This document shows, one piece after another, positions 26,018-34,273 of a stretch of 34,372 nt of DNA. How positions within the stretch are numbered: position 1 is the stretch's first letter; each line of letters begins with the position of its first letter. This DNA is from Devosia equisanguinis (GTDB lineage Bacteria > Pseudomonadota > Alphaproteobacteria > Rhizobiales > Devosiaceae), in the NCBI RefSeq assembly GCF_900631955.1, contig NZ_UZWD01000051.1:1-34372 (forward strand), read 5' to 3'. Made by a program: the position numbers and the translations under genes. The notes under the pieces were generated by a model, which searched no databases, was not told where the DNA came from, and saw nothing but the letters and a program-made list of their open reading frames with translations.

Positions 26018-27883
26018 ATGGGTCTGACGGTTGCCATCGGCAATGCCCTGTCCGGTCTCAAGGTCAGCCAGTCGGCACTTGAGGTCATCTCTCGCAATAT
26101 TTCCAATGCGGGGACGCCGGGCTATCACAAGCAGACCATCAACGTCATCGAAGTCGGGCGCGGCGACAATTCCTATGTCCGCGCCGGCAAGGTCGAACGC
26201 TCCTTCGACTCCATTTTGCAGAACTACTACACCAAGCAGGTTCCCGAGACCGCCTTCTCCGCCACGCGGGGATCGTTCATGGATCGCCTGCAGACTGCCC
26301 TGGGCAAGCCTGGCAGTGCCGGTTCGCTCGACTCCGTCCTCGGCAAGCTTTCGGGGTCTCTCGACTCCCTGGCCACCAGCCCGGACAACTATGCGACCCG
26401 TGCCGAAGTGGTGGCGCAGGCCACCAACATGGCCAACACGCTCAATCGCCTGTCTCTGGAAGTGCAGAGCATGCGTCGGGAAACCGAGACCCGCATGGCG
26501 ACTGCCGTCGACCAGGTCAATTCGATGCTGGGCTCGCTGCGCGACGTCAATATGATCCTGGCCGATTACGGCGTCGATCAGAACACTCGCAACAGCCTGC
26601 TCGATCAGCGCGACCGTATCGTCTCGGGGCTTTCCGAGATGATGGATCTGCGGGTCGACTACAATACCGATGGCACCGTCCGCGTTTCGACGCTTTCGGG
26701 CGCCTCCATGCTCGACGTCAAGCCGTCCAAGCTGGTGTTCGAACAGGCTGGCTCGCTCAATGCGGCCTCCCAGTTCAATGTCGACGACGCGCAGAGCAAT
26801 GTCGGCAAGCTGGTTATCGAGACCCCCAACGGCACCCGCGTCGATCTGGTCAAGGACGGCGCCATCCGCTCGGGGACACTCGGCGCCCTGATCAATATGC
26901 GCGACACCGTGCTGCAGGACGCGCAGAAGCAGCTCGACGATATCGCCGGCGCCCTGGCGCAGGTGTTCTCGACCGTGCAGACCCCTGCCACCGAGGCCAC
27001 CGGCTCGCCCCAGGGCTATTCGGTCGATCTGGCCAAGCTGCAGGACGGCAATGATGTCGTCATGCGCTATCGCGACGCCAATGGCATAGAGCACAATGCC
27101 CGCATTGTGCGCGTCGACGATCCGTCCAAGCTGCCGCTCACCACCCCGGATAGCCTCGGTACCCAGGTCGTCGGCATCAATTTCGCCAATGGCGGGCCGA
27201 TCGGCACGATCGACATGAACTATGTCGCCACCGTGCTCAATTCCTCGCTCAATCTGGGCCCGACCTTCAACGTCAATGCGGGCACTACGCTCGATATCCG
27301 CGCCAACAGCAATGCGCTGCCGCTATCGGCCACGTCCCGCTGGACCCCCAGCCAGGATCAGGCCGGCGACCTCGGCTTCAATCTCTTCGTGGACTCGGAC
27401 GGTACCCCATTCACCAACAGCCTGTCCGGCAAAGGGCAACGCCTTGGCTTTGCCTCGCGGATCACCGTCAATCCAGACGTGATCACCGACAACAAGCTGC
27501 TGGTCAACTATGCCGCCGGCACCAGCGCGGGCGACAGCAAGCGCGTCGACTATCTGGTCGAGCAGTTCAACACGCTGCGCTTTGGCTCCAATTCGGCCGT
27601 GGCGGTGACGTCGGGCGGTTTTCGCCTCTCGGGCACCCTCTCCGACATGGTGTTCCAGACAATGGAATATCAGGGCAGCACCATTTCGACCGCGCTCTCG
27701 ACAGCCGAGGCCAATAGCCAGACGCTCGACGCCATCACCTCGCGCATGGATGAGAAATACGGTGTCGACATCAACGAGGAAGTCGCTCGCTTGATGGAAC
27801 TGCAGAATGCCTATGCCGCCAATGCCCGCGTCGCCTCTGTCGTGCAGGAACTGCTCAACACGCTGATGCAAACCTTTAGCTGA
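26018..27883 (+). CDS. flgK: Flagellar hook-associated protein 1 FlgK (HAP1)
   Basis: 621 residues, only slightly above the family norm. The N-terminal signature is LTVAIGNALSGLKVSQSALE, then NISNAGTPGYHKQ; the C-terminal signature is DINEEVARLMELQNAYAANARVASVVQELLNTLM. A coiled region around 120-190 (TRAEVVAQATNMANTLNRL, LLDQRDRIVSGLSEMMDL) is typical of HAP1. FlgK forms the first ring of the hook-filament junction. It follows flgE and precedes flgL by 11 bases. The 141-base gap before it carries an imperfect hairpin (25911-25940) without a T-run, so read-through from the flgE promoter is likely. Confidence 0.93.
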   Translation: MGLTVAIGNALSGLKVSQSALEVISRNISNAGTPGYHKQTINVIEVGRGDNSYVRAGKVERSFDSILQNYYTKQVPETAFSATRGSFMDRLQTALGKPGSAGSLDSVLGKLSGSLDSLATSPDNYATRAEVVAQATNMANTLNRLSLEVQSMRRETETRMATAVDQVNSMLGSLRDVNMILADYGVDQNTRNSLLDQRDRIVSGLSEMMDLRVDYNTDGTVRVSTLSGASMLDVKPSKLVFEQAGSLNAASQFNVDDAQSNVGKLVIETPNGTRVDLVKDGAIRSGTLGALINMRDTVLQDAQKQLDDIAGALAQVFSTVQTPATEATGSPQGYSVDLAKLQDGNDVVMRYRDANGIEHNARIVRVDDPSKLPLTTPDSLGTQVVGINFANGGPIGTIDMNYVATVLNSSLNLGPTFNVNAGTTLDIRANSNALPLSATSRWTPSQDQAGDLGFNLFVDSDGTPFTNSLSGKGQRLGFASRITVNPDVITDNKLLVNYAAGTSAGDSKRVDYLVEQFNTLRFGSNSAVAVTSGGFRLSGTLSDMVFQTMEYQGSTISTALSTAEANSQTLDAITSRMDEKYGVDINEEVARLMELQNAYAANARVASVVQELLNTLMQTFS

Positions 27884-27894
27884 GGACGCCGATC

Positions 27895-30105
27895 ATGCTC
27901 GTCAATAAGTCCATGTACCCGGTGCAGGCAGGCTACAGCGTCATCTCCAAGATGCAGGATTCGCTGGGCAAGCTGCAGACGCAGCTCGGTAGCGGGCAAA
28001 AGGCGCAGACCCTCGCCGAAATGGGCAATGACCGCGCGGTGTCGCTGGCCACCCGCACGCGCGTCTCCAAGCTCGAATCCTTCAATGCCAATATCAATAC
28101 GGTGAACCTGCGGCTGAATTTCCTCGACCAGGCCTTCACCGCCATCAATGGGTTGAAGTCCGAGGCCCGTACGGCGGCCTCGCCCACCAGCTTTGGCGAA
28201 AACAACCTGACCATGGTCAGCCTGCAGCAGAACTCTATCAATCGCCTGTCGCTGCTGCTCGAAACGCTGAACCTCAATGTCGCTGGTCGCTACCTCATGG
28301 GCGGCAACAAGACCGACGCTGCCCCCGTGGCAACTTATGACCGCATCATGAATGGTGACGGCAAATCCGACGGCTTCCTCACCGTTGCCGGTGAACGCAA
28401 GCTGGCGGACCAGGGGCCTGACAGCACGGACACGCTGGGCTCGCTCGGCCTGCCGCGCAGCGAGATCTACGGCTATTGGGGCAATGACCTCGTGGTCAAT
28501 TCGTCCGAGTTCGAGCGCTTCGGCTACAAGATCACCTCGATCTCGGGCAATACCAATTCCATGCAGACCTTTGGCCCGACCTCCGAGCCGCTGGCGCCGA
28601 CCGTGCAGGTGAGCGTGCAGCCCAGCGTTGGCGACCAGATCAGCATGACTCTGACGCGCCGCGATGGCTCCACCCAGGCGTTCACCGCCGTTGCCGTCAA
28701 CGGTCCTTCCGACCCCAATGCCACCCCGCCGCAATACAGCATTGGCGGCAATCTCGAGGAAACCGCCGGCAATCTGCAGAACCTGATGGGGCAGAAGCTT
28801 GGCACGCTCGAGAACTTCACCAAGTTCGTCACCTCCAATAGCGACGTGAAGATCATCGGCCATCAGGACGGCATGGAAAAGGTCGGCATCAAGATGCAGG
28901 CGCTGCCGGCAGCCGGCGAACGGCTGACCATCGGCGTCAAGGGACCCGATGGCGTCACGCGCGACCTGGTGTTCGAAGCCGTCACCGGCCCGGCCGATCC
29001 AGCTGCCGATCCCGTCCAGTATGAGATCGGCGCCAACCGCAAGCAGGCGCTGGGCAATCTGCAATCGGCCATCGAGACGGCCATGGGCAAGCTCGAGGCG
29101 CCAGTGAAGACCGGGCGCCTCAACGCCGAAGCCCTGGGGACTCCGCCTACGACCATTCGCCTGCAGGAGGAGATCCCGGCCACCGAGTTCGGCTATCGCC
29201 TGTCCTCGGCTTCGACCACCAGCAGCAAGGTCACCGTTTCGGCCGTGTCAGGCCCTTCGGCCAGTGTCTCGATCACTTTCAACGGCATCCCCCGCTCCGG
29301 CGAATCCATCACCGTCAACCTGACCCTGCCCGATGGCACCACCACGCCCATGTCGCTGCAGGCGGTGGATCGCGAGCCGCAGACCGGCCAGTTCCGCATC
29401 GGCGCCAATGCCGAAGAAACGGCCGCATCTTTCGAGGCCGCGCTCAAGCTCAAGCTCGACGATGTCAGCAAGACCACCCTGGTCGCCGCATCGACCTATG
29501 CGGCCGCCGACGATTTCTTCAGCGCCGATGGCGTGCCGCGCCGCATCGACCTGTCCAACGGCATCGAAAATGCCAAGGGCTGGGCCCCCACCACCGGTTT
29601 CGACTCCCGCCCTACCATCAAGTGGTACAATGGCGAGATCGGCACTCCTGGCGACAATCCCCGCCTCTCCGCCACCGCGCAGGTCGATGACTCCACCAAG
29701 GTGGGCTATGGCGTCCGCGCCAATGAGAACGGCCTGCGCCAGATGGTCATGACCCTGGCGGCGATGAGCATCCAGGAATACGACCTCAGCGATACCACCT
29801 CGCAGGGCCGGTTCAGCGCCATGGTCGAGCGGCAGGTCACCAATTTCTCCACCGACACGGCGACCAATGACAGTTCGGTCGAGCAGATCACCCTGCAGCT
29901 CGGCGTGGTTCGCGCCACCGTGGGCACGGCGCAGGCGCGCAATGTGCAGTTCACGGGCCAGCTCGAAACCCTGCTGGGCGAGGTGGAGCAGGTGCGCATG
30001 GAAGAGACGGTGATGCAGTTGCTCGCCATCAAGACGCGGCTGGAGGCCAGTTTCCAGACCACCGCCACCGTCGCCGGCCTCAGCCTGGTCAACTACCTCA
30101 AATAG
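27895..30105 (+). CDS. flgL: Hook-associated protein 3 FlgL with triplicated insert
   Basis: 736 residues against about 300-400 for typical FlgL. The flagellin-like N-terminal helix region (SVISKMQDSLGKLQTQLGSGQKAQTLAEMGNDR) and C-terminal region (EQVRMEETVMQLLAIKTRLEASFQ, then GLSLVNYLK) are intact. Between them are three copies of one module, at about 237-303, 333-400 and 455-530. Each runs from a GxxI/L start through PDG/RDG and AV to QYxIG or QFRIG and a helix. FlgL forms the ring that receives the first flagellin. GAGGA precedes the ATG, 11 bases after flgK, and a terminator follows, so it ends the flgE-flgK-flgL unit. Confidence 0.9.
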   Translation: MLVNKSMYPVQAGYSVISKMQDSLGKLQTQLGSGQKAQTLAEMGNDRAVSLATRTRVSKLESFNANINTVNLRLNFLDQAFTAINGLKSEARTAASPTSFGENNLTMVSLQQNSINRLSLLLETLNLNVAGRYLMGGNKTDAAPVATYDRIMNGDGKSDGFLTVAGERKLADQGPDSTDTLGSLGLPRSEIYGYWGNDLVVNSSEFERFGYKITSISGNTNSMQTFGPTSEPLAPTVQVSVQPSVGDQISMTLTRRDGSTQAFTAVAVNGPSDPNATPPQYSIGGNLEETAGNLQNLMGQKLGTLENFTKFVTSNSDVKIIGHQDGMEKVGIKMQALPAAGERLTIGVKGPDGVTRDLVFEAVTGPADPAADPVQYEIGANRKQALGNLQSAIETAMGKLEAPVKTGRLNAEALGTPPTTIRLQEEIPATEFGYRLSSASTTSSKVTVSAVSGPSASVSITFNGIPRSGESITVNLTLPDGTTTPMSLQAVDREPQTGQFRIGANAEETAASFEAALKLKLDDVSKTTLVAASTYAAADDFFSADGVPRRIDLSNGIENAKGWAPTTGFDSRPTIKWYNGEIGTPGDNPRLSATAQVDDSTKVGYGVRANENGLRQMVMTLAAMSIQEYDLSDTTSQGRFSAMVERQVTNFSTDTATNDSSVEQITLQLGVVRATVGTAQARNVQFTGQLETLLGEVEQVRMEETVMQLLAIKTRLEASFQTTATVAGLSLVNYLK

Positions 30106-30135
30106 GCTCCTGAATAGCCGCATGGGACGACGAAA

Positions 30136-30170
30136 CGGGCGGGGCAGGGCATACTCCGCCCGCTTCTCTT
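30136..30170 (+). terminator. Terminator after flgL
   Basis: CGGGCGG (30136-30142) pairs with CCGCCCG (30156-30162) and is followed by the T-rich CTTCTCTTT. It lies 30 bases past the flgL stop, so it probably ends the flgE-flgK-flgL transcript. Confidence 0.7.
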
Positions 30171-30202
30171 TGCGCCCGGCCGCCAATTGCCCCCCACAAG
30201 CA

Positions 30203-30236
30203 AAACCCCCGGAGAGCGATCCCCGGGGGTTTGGCA
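30203..30236 (-). terminator. Terminator after flaF, convergent with flgL
   Basis: AAACCCCCGG and CCGGGGGTTT form a perfect 10-bp stem around a 10-base loop between the converging flgL and flaF genes. On the minus strand it is followed by TTTTG, so it should end the flbT-flaF message; it can also act on plus-strand read-through. Confidence 0.75.
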
Positions 30237-30259
30237 ATTTCTGGTCTTGAAAGCCCGGC

Positions 30260-30631
30260 TCAGTCGCCGGTGCCGCGCAGTCCTGCAGCCAGCTGGCGAT
30301 TGATGTTGATCAGCGTCGTCAGCTTGGCCTTGGCCGGCTCCATATGCAGCTCGCGGGTCTCGTTCATCACGAACAGGCCGAGATTGGCGATGTTCTGGCG
30401 GACCGGAGCGGGGAGCGGATTGTCTTCGCGGGTCACCGAGGTGAGGAAGATGTTCCAGATGCGGCGGTTGAACAGCAGCGCCTCGTTCAGGCTGTCCTGC
30501 TTGGTTTCCCAGGCGTCGACGATCAGCTGGAAATTGGCAGCGGCCCGCGACAGCAGATTGGCTTCGCGATCACGCGGGGATTCAGTCTTGCGGGCCGTTT
30601 GTTGATAGGCCTGCGCTCCCTGGTGGTACAT
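30260..30631 (-). CDS. flaF: Flagellin assembly/secretion protein FlaF
   Basis: 123 residues from ATG 30631 (a TTG at 30637 adds two). The family core is clear: MYHQGAQAYQQTARKTESPRDREANLLSRAAANF, then ALLFNRRIWNIFL and LPAPVRQNIANLGLFV. FlaF is an alphaproteobacterial cytoplasmic protein needed for flagellin export, and it works against FlbT, which limits flagellin synthesis. The start lies inside the end of flbT (50-base overlap), which implies coupled translation. The order flagellin, flbT, flaF on one strand is like the Caulobacter/rhizobial flagellin loci. Confidence 0.92.
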   Translation of the reverse strand: MYHQGAQAYQQTARKTESPRDREANLLSRAAANFQLIVDAWETKQDSLNEALLFNRRIWNIFLTSVTREDNPLPAPVRQNIANLGLFVMNETRELHMEPAKAKLTTLININRQLAAGLRGTGD

Positions 30632-31007
30632 TTGCAAGAAGGTCCTGTTCGTACTGGATAAGTTTGCGGGCTGCCTTCAATGCTTTATAAAGTGAACCGG
30701 TTAATATCTCGTTATTGATTGCGTTTACCAACGAGATCATGGACGGCGCGGCCGTAATTATCTCATTGATAAGCTTGAAATATTCGTCGCGGAGCCGCGC
30801 CGTGTCCTCCTCGAGATACATTAATTGCACCGCCAGGTAGATGCGCTTGGCCGGGGTGTCTGCCGTGGTGACGGTGAGGATGTCTTTCTCGCGCAGGATC
30901 GGGGCCTTGCCGTCGATGAACAGGCGTGTGCGCTGGTCCGAATTGGTGATGATGCACTGGCCGACCAGGAGGCGCTCGCCGGGCTTGAGTTCGACTTTGA
31001 GGGACAT
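30582..31007 (-). CDS. flbT: Flagellin mRNA regulator FlbT
   Basis: 141 residues from ATG 31007, the normal size. Signatures are KVELKPGERLLVGQCIITNSDQRTRLFIDGKAPILRE, then AKRIYLAVQLMYLEED. In Caulobacter FlbT binds the 5' leader of flagellin mRNA and makes it unstable until the hook is complete. The open frame extends to 31085, but those 26 residues are not conserved. It lies downstream of the flagellin gene on the same strand, past a strong terminator, so it likely has its own promoter in 31008-31090; I see no clear -35/-10 or -24/-12 there. Confidence 0.93.
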   Translation of the reverse strand: MSLKVELKPGERLLVGQCIITNSDQRTRLFIDGKAPILREKDILTVTTADTPAKRIYLAVQLMYLEEDTARLRDEYFKLINEIITAAPSMISLVNAINNEILTGSLYKALKAARKLIQYEQDLLANVPPGSAGLSTNGPQD

Positions 31008-31090
31008 GGCTGGGTTCCTGTCGGGAGAGGTGGCCGGCGTGCCGCCGCGGGGCAGGGGAGACTCGTGGTGGCATAGTGTTACCACCCCTT

Positions 31091-31124
31091 GAAAAAAGAA
31101 GAAGGCGGGCTTGTGGCCCGCCTT
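31091..31124 (-). terminator. Strong intrinsic terminator of the flagellin gene
   Basis: AAGGCGGGC (31102-31110), loop TTGTG, GCCCGCCTT (31116-31124). On the minus strand the stem is followed by a T-rich run ending in TTTTTTC. It begins 24 bases past the flagellin stop and separates that gene from flbT. Confidence 0.92.
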
Positions 31125-31148
31125 CCGGATTTTGCGCGTTCGAAGCGA

Positions 31149-33911
31149 TTAACGCAGGAGCTGCAGCACGGCCTGGTCCTGCTGCGACGCCATCGACAGT
31201 GCCGAGGACGACAGCTGCTGGCGGGTCTGCAGGGCGAGGAGGTTTGCGGCCTCTTCGTTGGTGTCGGCCAGCGTCAGGTTGGCGGCGCCGGTTTCGAGCG
31301 TATTGATCATGTTCTTGGTGAACGACTGGCGGTTTTCGACAGACGACAGGTTGGAACCGAAGGCCGACGACTGCGAGCGGAGCTCGGTCAGGGCGGTCGA
31401 CAGGTTGGCCAGGAAGGCGTCGATCTTTTCGTCGGTGTCCAGATCCTCGGCGGTCAGGCTTTCAACGCTCAGGTTCGAGGCGTTGATGGCGCGGATATTG
31501 CCATCCTTGTCCTTGGCCTGGATGTCGATCGAGGAGGTGCCGCTCTCGTTGAAGGTGATCTTCAGCTTGTCGCCGCGCAGCAGGTTGATACCGTTGAACG
31601 AGGCGTCGTCGGAGAGCTTGTCGAGCTGGTCACGCAGTTCGTTGAACTGCTTGGACAGATTGGCGCGAACCGAGTTGCCATCGACCTTGGTGGTGTTCAC
31701 GGCATTGTTGCCGTCCTTGTCCACGCCGACGTCGAGGGACTGGGTCGAGAGGTTCTCGATGCGCAACTTGCCGTTGTCGTTCGAGGCACGGACCTTGGTG
31801 CCGTGATCGCGGTTGATCAGTTCGACGAACTTGTCGACGGTCTTGGTGGAGTTCAGCTGGCTCTTCTCGGCAACGCCGGTCTTGACGCCATCGGTACCGA
31901 ACAGGGCCACCGAGTCGTCGCCGGAGATGGCGATGGTCTTGGCTTCGGCCGTCTTGGCGACGATCGAGAACTTGCCATCGTCGCCGAACTTGGCTTCGAC
32001 GCCGGTGATACCGGCCTGGGCCAGGGTGGTGTTGACGGCGGCAACCGTCTTGTCCTGCCATTCCTTGACTTCGACGATGTTCGAGGTCGAGCCGATACCA
32101 CCCTTCACGGCGCCGATCGAAATGTCGGCGGTCTTGCCGTCGTAGGAGACGGTGAAGTTGTTGGTGGCCGCTTCAACGGCCTCGACAGAAGCGCCCTGAA
32201 CCGGAGGCGTGCTGGTCTGGCCGATGACGGCAGCCGTGTCGGCTACGCCATTGGTGGTGTTCACTGCGCCGGTGATACCGGCCGGCGAGGCCACGACGCC
32301 GTTGGTGGATGCTTCGGAAGAAGCGGCGAGGCCGAAGTCGGTCGAACCGCTATCGATGGTCAACGTGAAGTTGGTGCCCGACACGCTGGTGATGGAAAGG
32401 CCACCATTCGTGCCGGTTACGGTGAAGCCGTTGGCGTTGAGCGCCGTCATCAGGTCGGCGGCAGTCTCACCGTTTGCGATGGTGTGAGTCGCGGTATTCG
32501 TGCCGTCGGTGATGGTGAATTCCGTACCGGCATAGGCAGAGAGGTCAGTTGTACCGGTGGACAGGTCAACCGAACCGCCCGACGTGGTCATCGATGCAGG
32601 CGACATGGCAACTGCTGCCTTGGTGGACGTTACGCCCGGAGCAGTTGTGCCATTGGTCTTGGCTTCGAGGGTGACCTCGAGGGTCGTGTTGTCGACCGAG
32701 ACATTGTAGGCGGCATTTATATTGGCGTCGCCTTCGATCGCCGATTTGATCTGAGCACCGGTCATGCCTGCGGTGAGGCTGACCGCGCCGGTAGCGCCGG
32801 CAATGTTCAGGTCCTGAGCCGAAGTCAGCTTCTGCGTACCGGCGTCGTTGTAGCTGGTCAGCGTGAAGGTGGTTTCAGCGGCAGACCCGGCTACTGCGCC
32901 GGAATTGGTCGGCACACCGGTCACGGTCGGTGCGGCGCCGCCCCAGGCAGTGCTGGTGAGCTTAATGTCCTTGGTGGTGGCATCGGCGGTGACGGTGTAA
33001 CCGCCGGCGGCAGCGCCGTCCTGCAGGTTCTTGACGAAGGAGTCGAAGGTCGAGCCGGTGGCAATGGTCTGGCCGCCGACGCTCACATTCGAGGTGATCG
33101 CCGAGTAGTTGAAGCTGGTTTCGCCCTTAGTGGCTGCAACCGAGCCAGCGCCGAACTCGACTTCAGCAGCTTCTGCGGTGGGATCGACGGTTTCGATGAT
33201 CACCTTGCCGCTGTTCGCGCCCGTACCGGCCGTCACAGTGAACTTGTTCAGAGTGGAGGGGTCGTTCTGCAGAGCGGCGCGGATGTTGTTGGCAACGCTA
33301 TCGGCGGTCAGCGGAGCGCCGACAGAGGGTTCCGAGAGGGTGACTTCGACGCCAGCAACGGAAATCTTGTCATTGTTGGTGAAGCCGCCCATGCCGGAAA
33401 TGACGGAGCGAGCGCCCGAACCCTGTTCGCCGCCGGCGGTCGACACCGGGCCGAGGAAGCTGGTGGCAGCGGTCGAAACAGCGGCCTTGGTGCCTTCCTG
33501 GGTGGCGCTGGCCAGGTCAACCTTGACGTTGAGGTCGCCGAACTGGCCACCGCTGAGGTTGATCACCGAATTGTCGCCAACTTCGAAGGACTTGGTCTGG
33601 AAAGACTTGTCCTGACGGGCCTGGCGCAGGGTCGACTGCATGGATTCCAGGTTCTTGGTCAGGGCGGTGAGGCCGTTATTCGCGGCTTCGATGACCTTGA
33701 TACCCGAGGCCATGGAGTCGAGAAGGTTGCTCATGTCGGCAGCGCGGCTGTTGAGCGCGGAAGCCGTGAAGAAGTTGGACGGGTTGTCGAGAGCCGAGTT
33801 TACCTTGTTGCCAGTGGCGAGGCGGCTCTGCGTCTTGTTCATCATCTCTGCAGTGTTCTGCAGGCTCATGAGGTTAGAGCGAACGGCCTTGCTGAGCGTA
33901 ACGTCGGACAT
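31149..33911 (-). CDS. Flagellin, very large (920 residues)
   Basis: 920 residues, against 270-500 for most alphaproteobacterial flagellins. The N-terminal D0/D1 helices (about 1-150: SNLMSLQNTAEMMNKTQSRL, then VNSALDNPSNFFTASALNSRA) and the C-terminal helices (about 770-920: ENRQSFTKNMINTLETGAANL, then NEEAANLLALQTRQQLSSSAL) are complete. The middle 600 residues are S/T/G/N/A-rich and read as about five loosely similar beta modules (near 175-250, 270-335, 345-430, 455-530 and 570-660), like flagellin IN-type hypervariable domains on the filament surface. There is almost no cysteine or tryptophan. The AAGGAAG ribosome site (33917-33923) is strong, as expected for a major structural protein. 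A terminator follows. No second flagellin is seen in the window. Confidence 0.93.
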   Translation of the reverse strand: MSDVTLSKAVRSNLMSLQNTAEMMNKTQSRLATGNKVNSALDNPSNFFTASALNSRAADMSNLLDSMASGIKVIEAANNGLTALTKNLESMQSTLRQARQDKSFQTKSFEVGDNSVINLSGGQFGDLNVKVDLASATQEGTKAAVSTAATSFLGPVSTAGGEQGSGARSVISGMGGFTNNDKISVAGVEVTLSEPSVGAPLTADSVANNIRAALQNDPSTLNKFTVTAGTGANSGKVIIETVDPTAEAAEVEFGAGSVAATKGETSFNYSAITSNVSVGGQTIATGSTFDSFVKNLQDGAAAGGYTVTADATTKDIKLTSTAWGGAAPTVTGVPTNSGAVAGSAAETTFTLTSYNDAGTQKLTSAQDLNIAGATGAVSLTAGMTGAQIKSAIEGDANINAAYNVSVDNTTLEVTLEAKTNGTTAPGVTSTKAAVAMSPASMTTSGGSVDLSTGTTDLSAYAGTEFTITDGTNTATHTIANGETAADLMTALNANGFTVTGTNGGLSITSVSGTNFTLTIDSGSTDFGLAASSEASTNGVVASPAGITGAVNTTNGVADTAAVIGQTSTPPVQGASVEAVEAATNNFTVSYDGKTADISIGAVKGGIGSTSNIVEVKEWQDKTVAAVNTTLAQAGITGVEAKFGDDGKFSIVAKTAEAKTIAISGDDSVALFGTDGVKTGVAEKSQLNSTKTVDKFVELINRDHGTKVRASNDNGKLRIENLSTQSLDVGVDKDGNNAVNTTKVDGNSVRANLSKQFNELRDQLDKLSDDASFNGINLLRGDKLKITFNESGTSSIDIQAKDKDGNIRAINASNLSVESLTAEDLDTDEKIDAFLANLSTALTELRSQSSAFGSNLSSVENRQSFTKNMINTLETGAANLTLADTNEEAANLLALQTRQQLSSSALSMASQQDQAVLQLLR

Positions 33912-33945
33912 AATTACTTCCTTCTGGACCCTTGTGGTGCTGGTG

Positions 33946-33960
33946 CCTCAGTTCTTGAGG
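33946..33960 (-). promoter_or_regulatory. Small hairpin in the flagellin 5' leader
   Basis: CCTCA at 33946-33950 and TGAGG at 33956-33960 form a 5-bp stem 35 bases before the flagellin ATG. If the promoter lies further right, this is within the mRNA leader, the region where FlbT acts in Caulobacter. The stem is short and may be chance. Confidence 0.3.
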
Positions 33961-34238
33961 TTGGCTCGACTATGAACCGGAGTCGGTAAAAAACTCTTAA
34001 TTTTCCGAGATGTTTACGTTTTTGGTAAGGGTCTGATTTACCACGGAATTTCCCGGTTTCCGGGGCTTTCAGATACCTCGGCTCGCCACCGTGGTCATTA
34101 ATGGGCGTGGTTGGAAAGCCTCGGTTAACTGCGGTGATTAGGCATGGCAGGGCTCTGCTGCCGGAAGGACAGATAAGCGTCCGGTATTGCTTGGCGCGAG
34201 ACTGTATTGAGCTCCCTGTGCTGCCCAGATCGCTTCCC

Positions 34239-34273
34239 TCATGCGCGCACGCAGATGTCATGCGCGCACGCAG
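34239..34273. repeat. 16-base direct repeat, period 19
   Basis: TCATGCGCGCACGCAG occurs at 34239-34254 and again, without mismatch, at 34258-34273, separated by ATG. The two copies lie on nearly the same helical face (about 1.8 turns). The core ATGCGCGCA is itself close to a palindrome. This could be a paired regulator site about 330-360 bases upstream of the flagellin gene, or it may serve a gene outside the window. Confidence 0.6.

Noticed and set aside
31089..33989. 966-codon open frame on the plus strand opposite the whole flagellin gene
   Set aside because: Its composition (G, V, D, R-rich with no domain) is what antisense reading of a biased, T/S/A-rich high-GC gene gives. The opposite strand has complete flagellin signatures, a ribosome site and a terminator.
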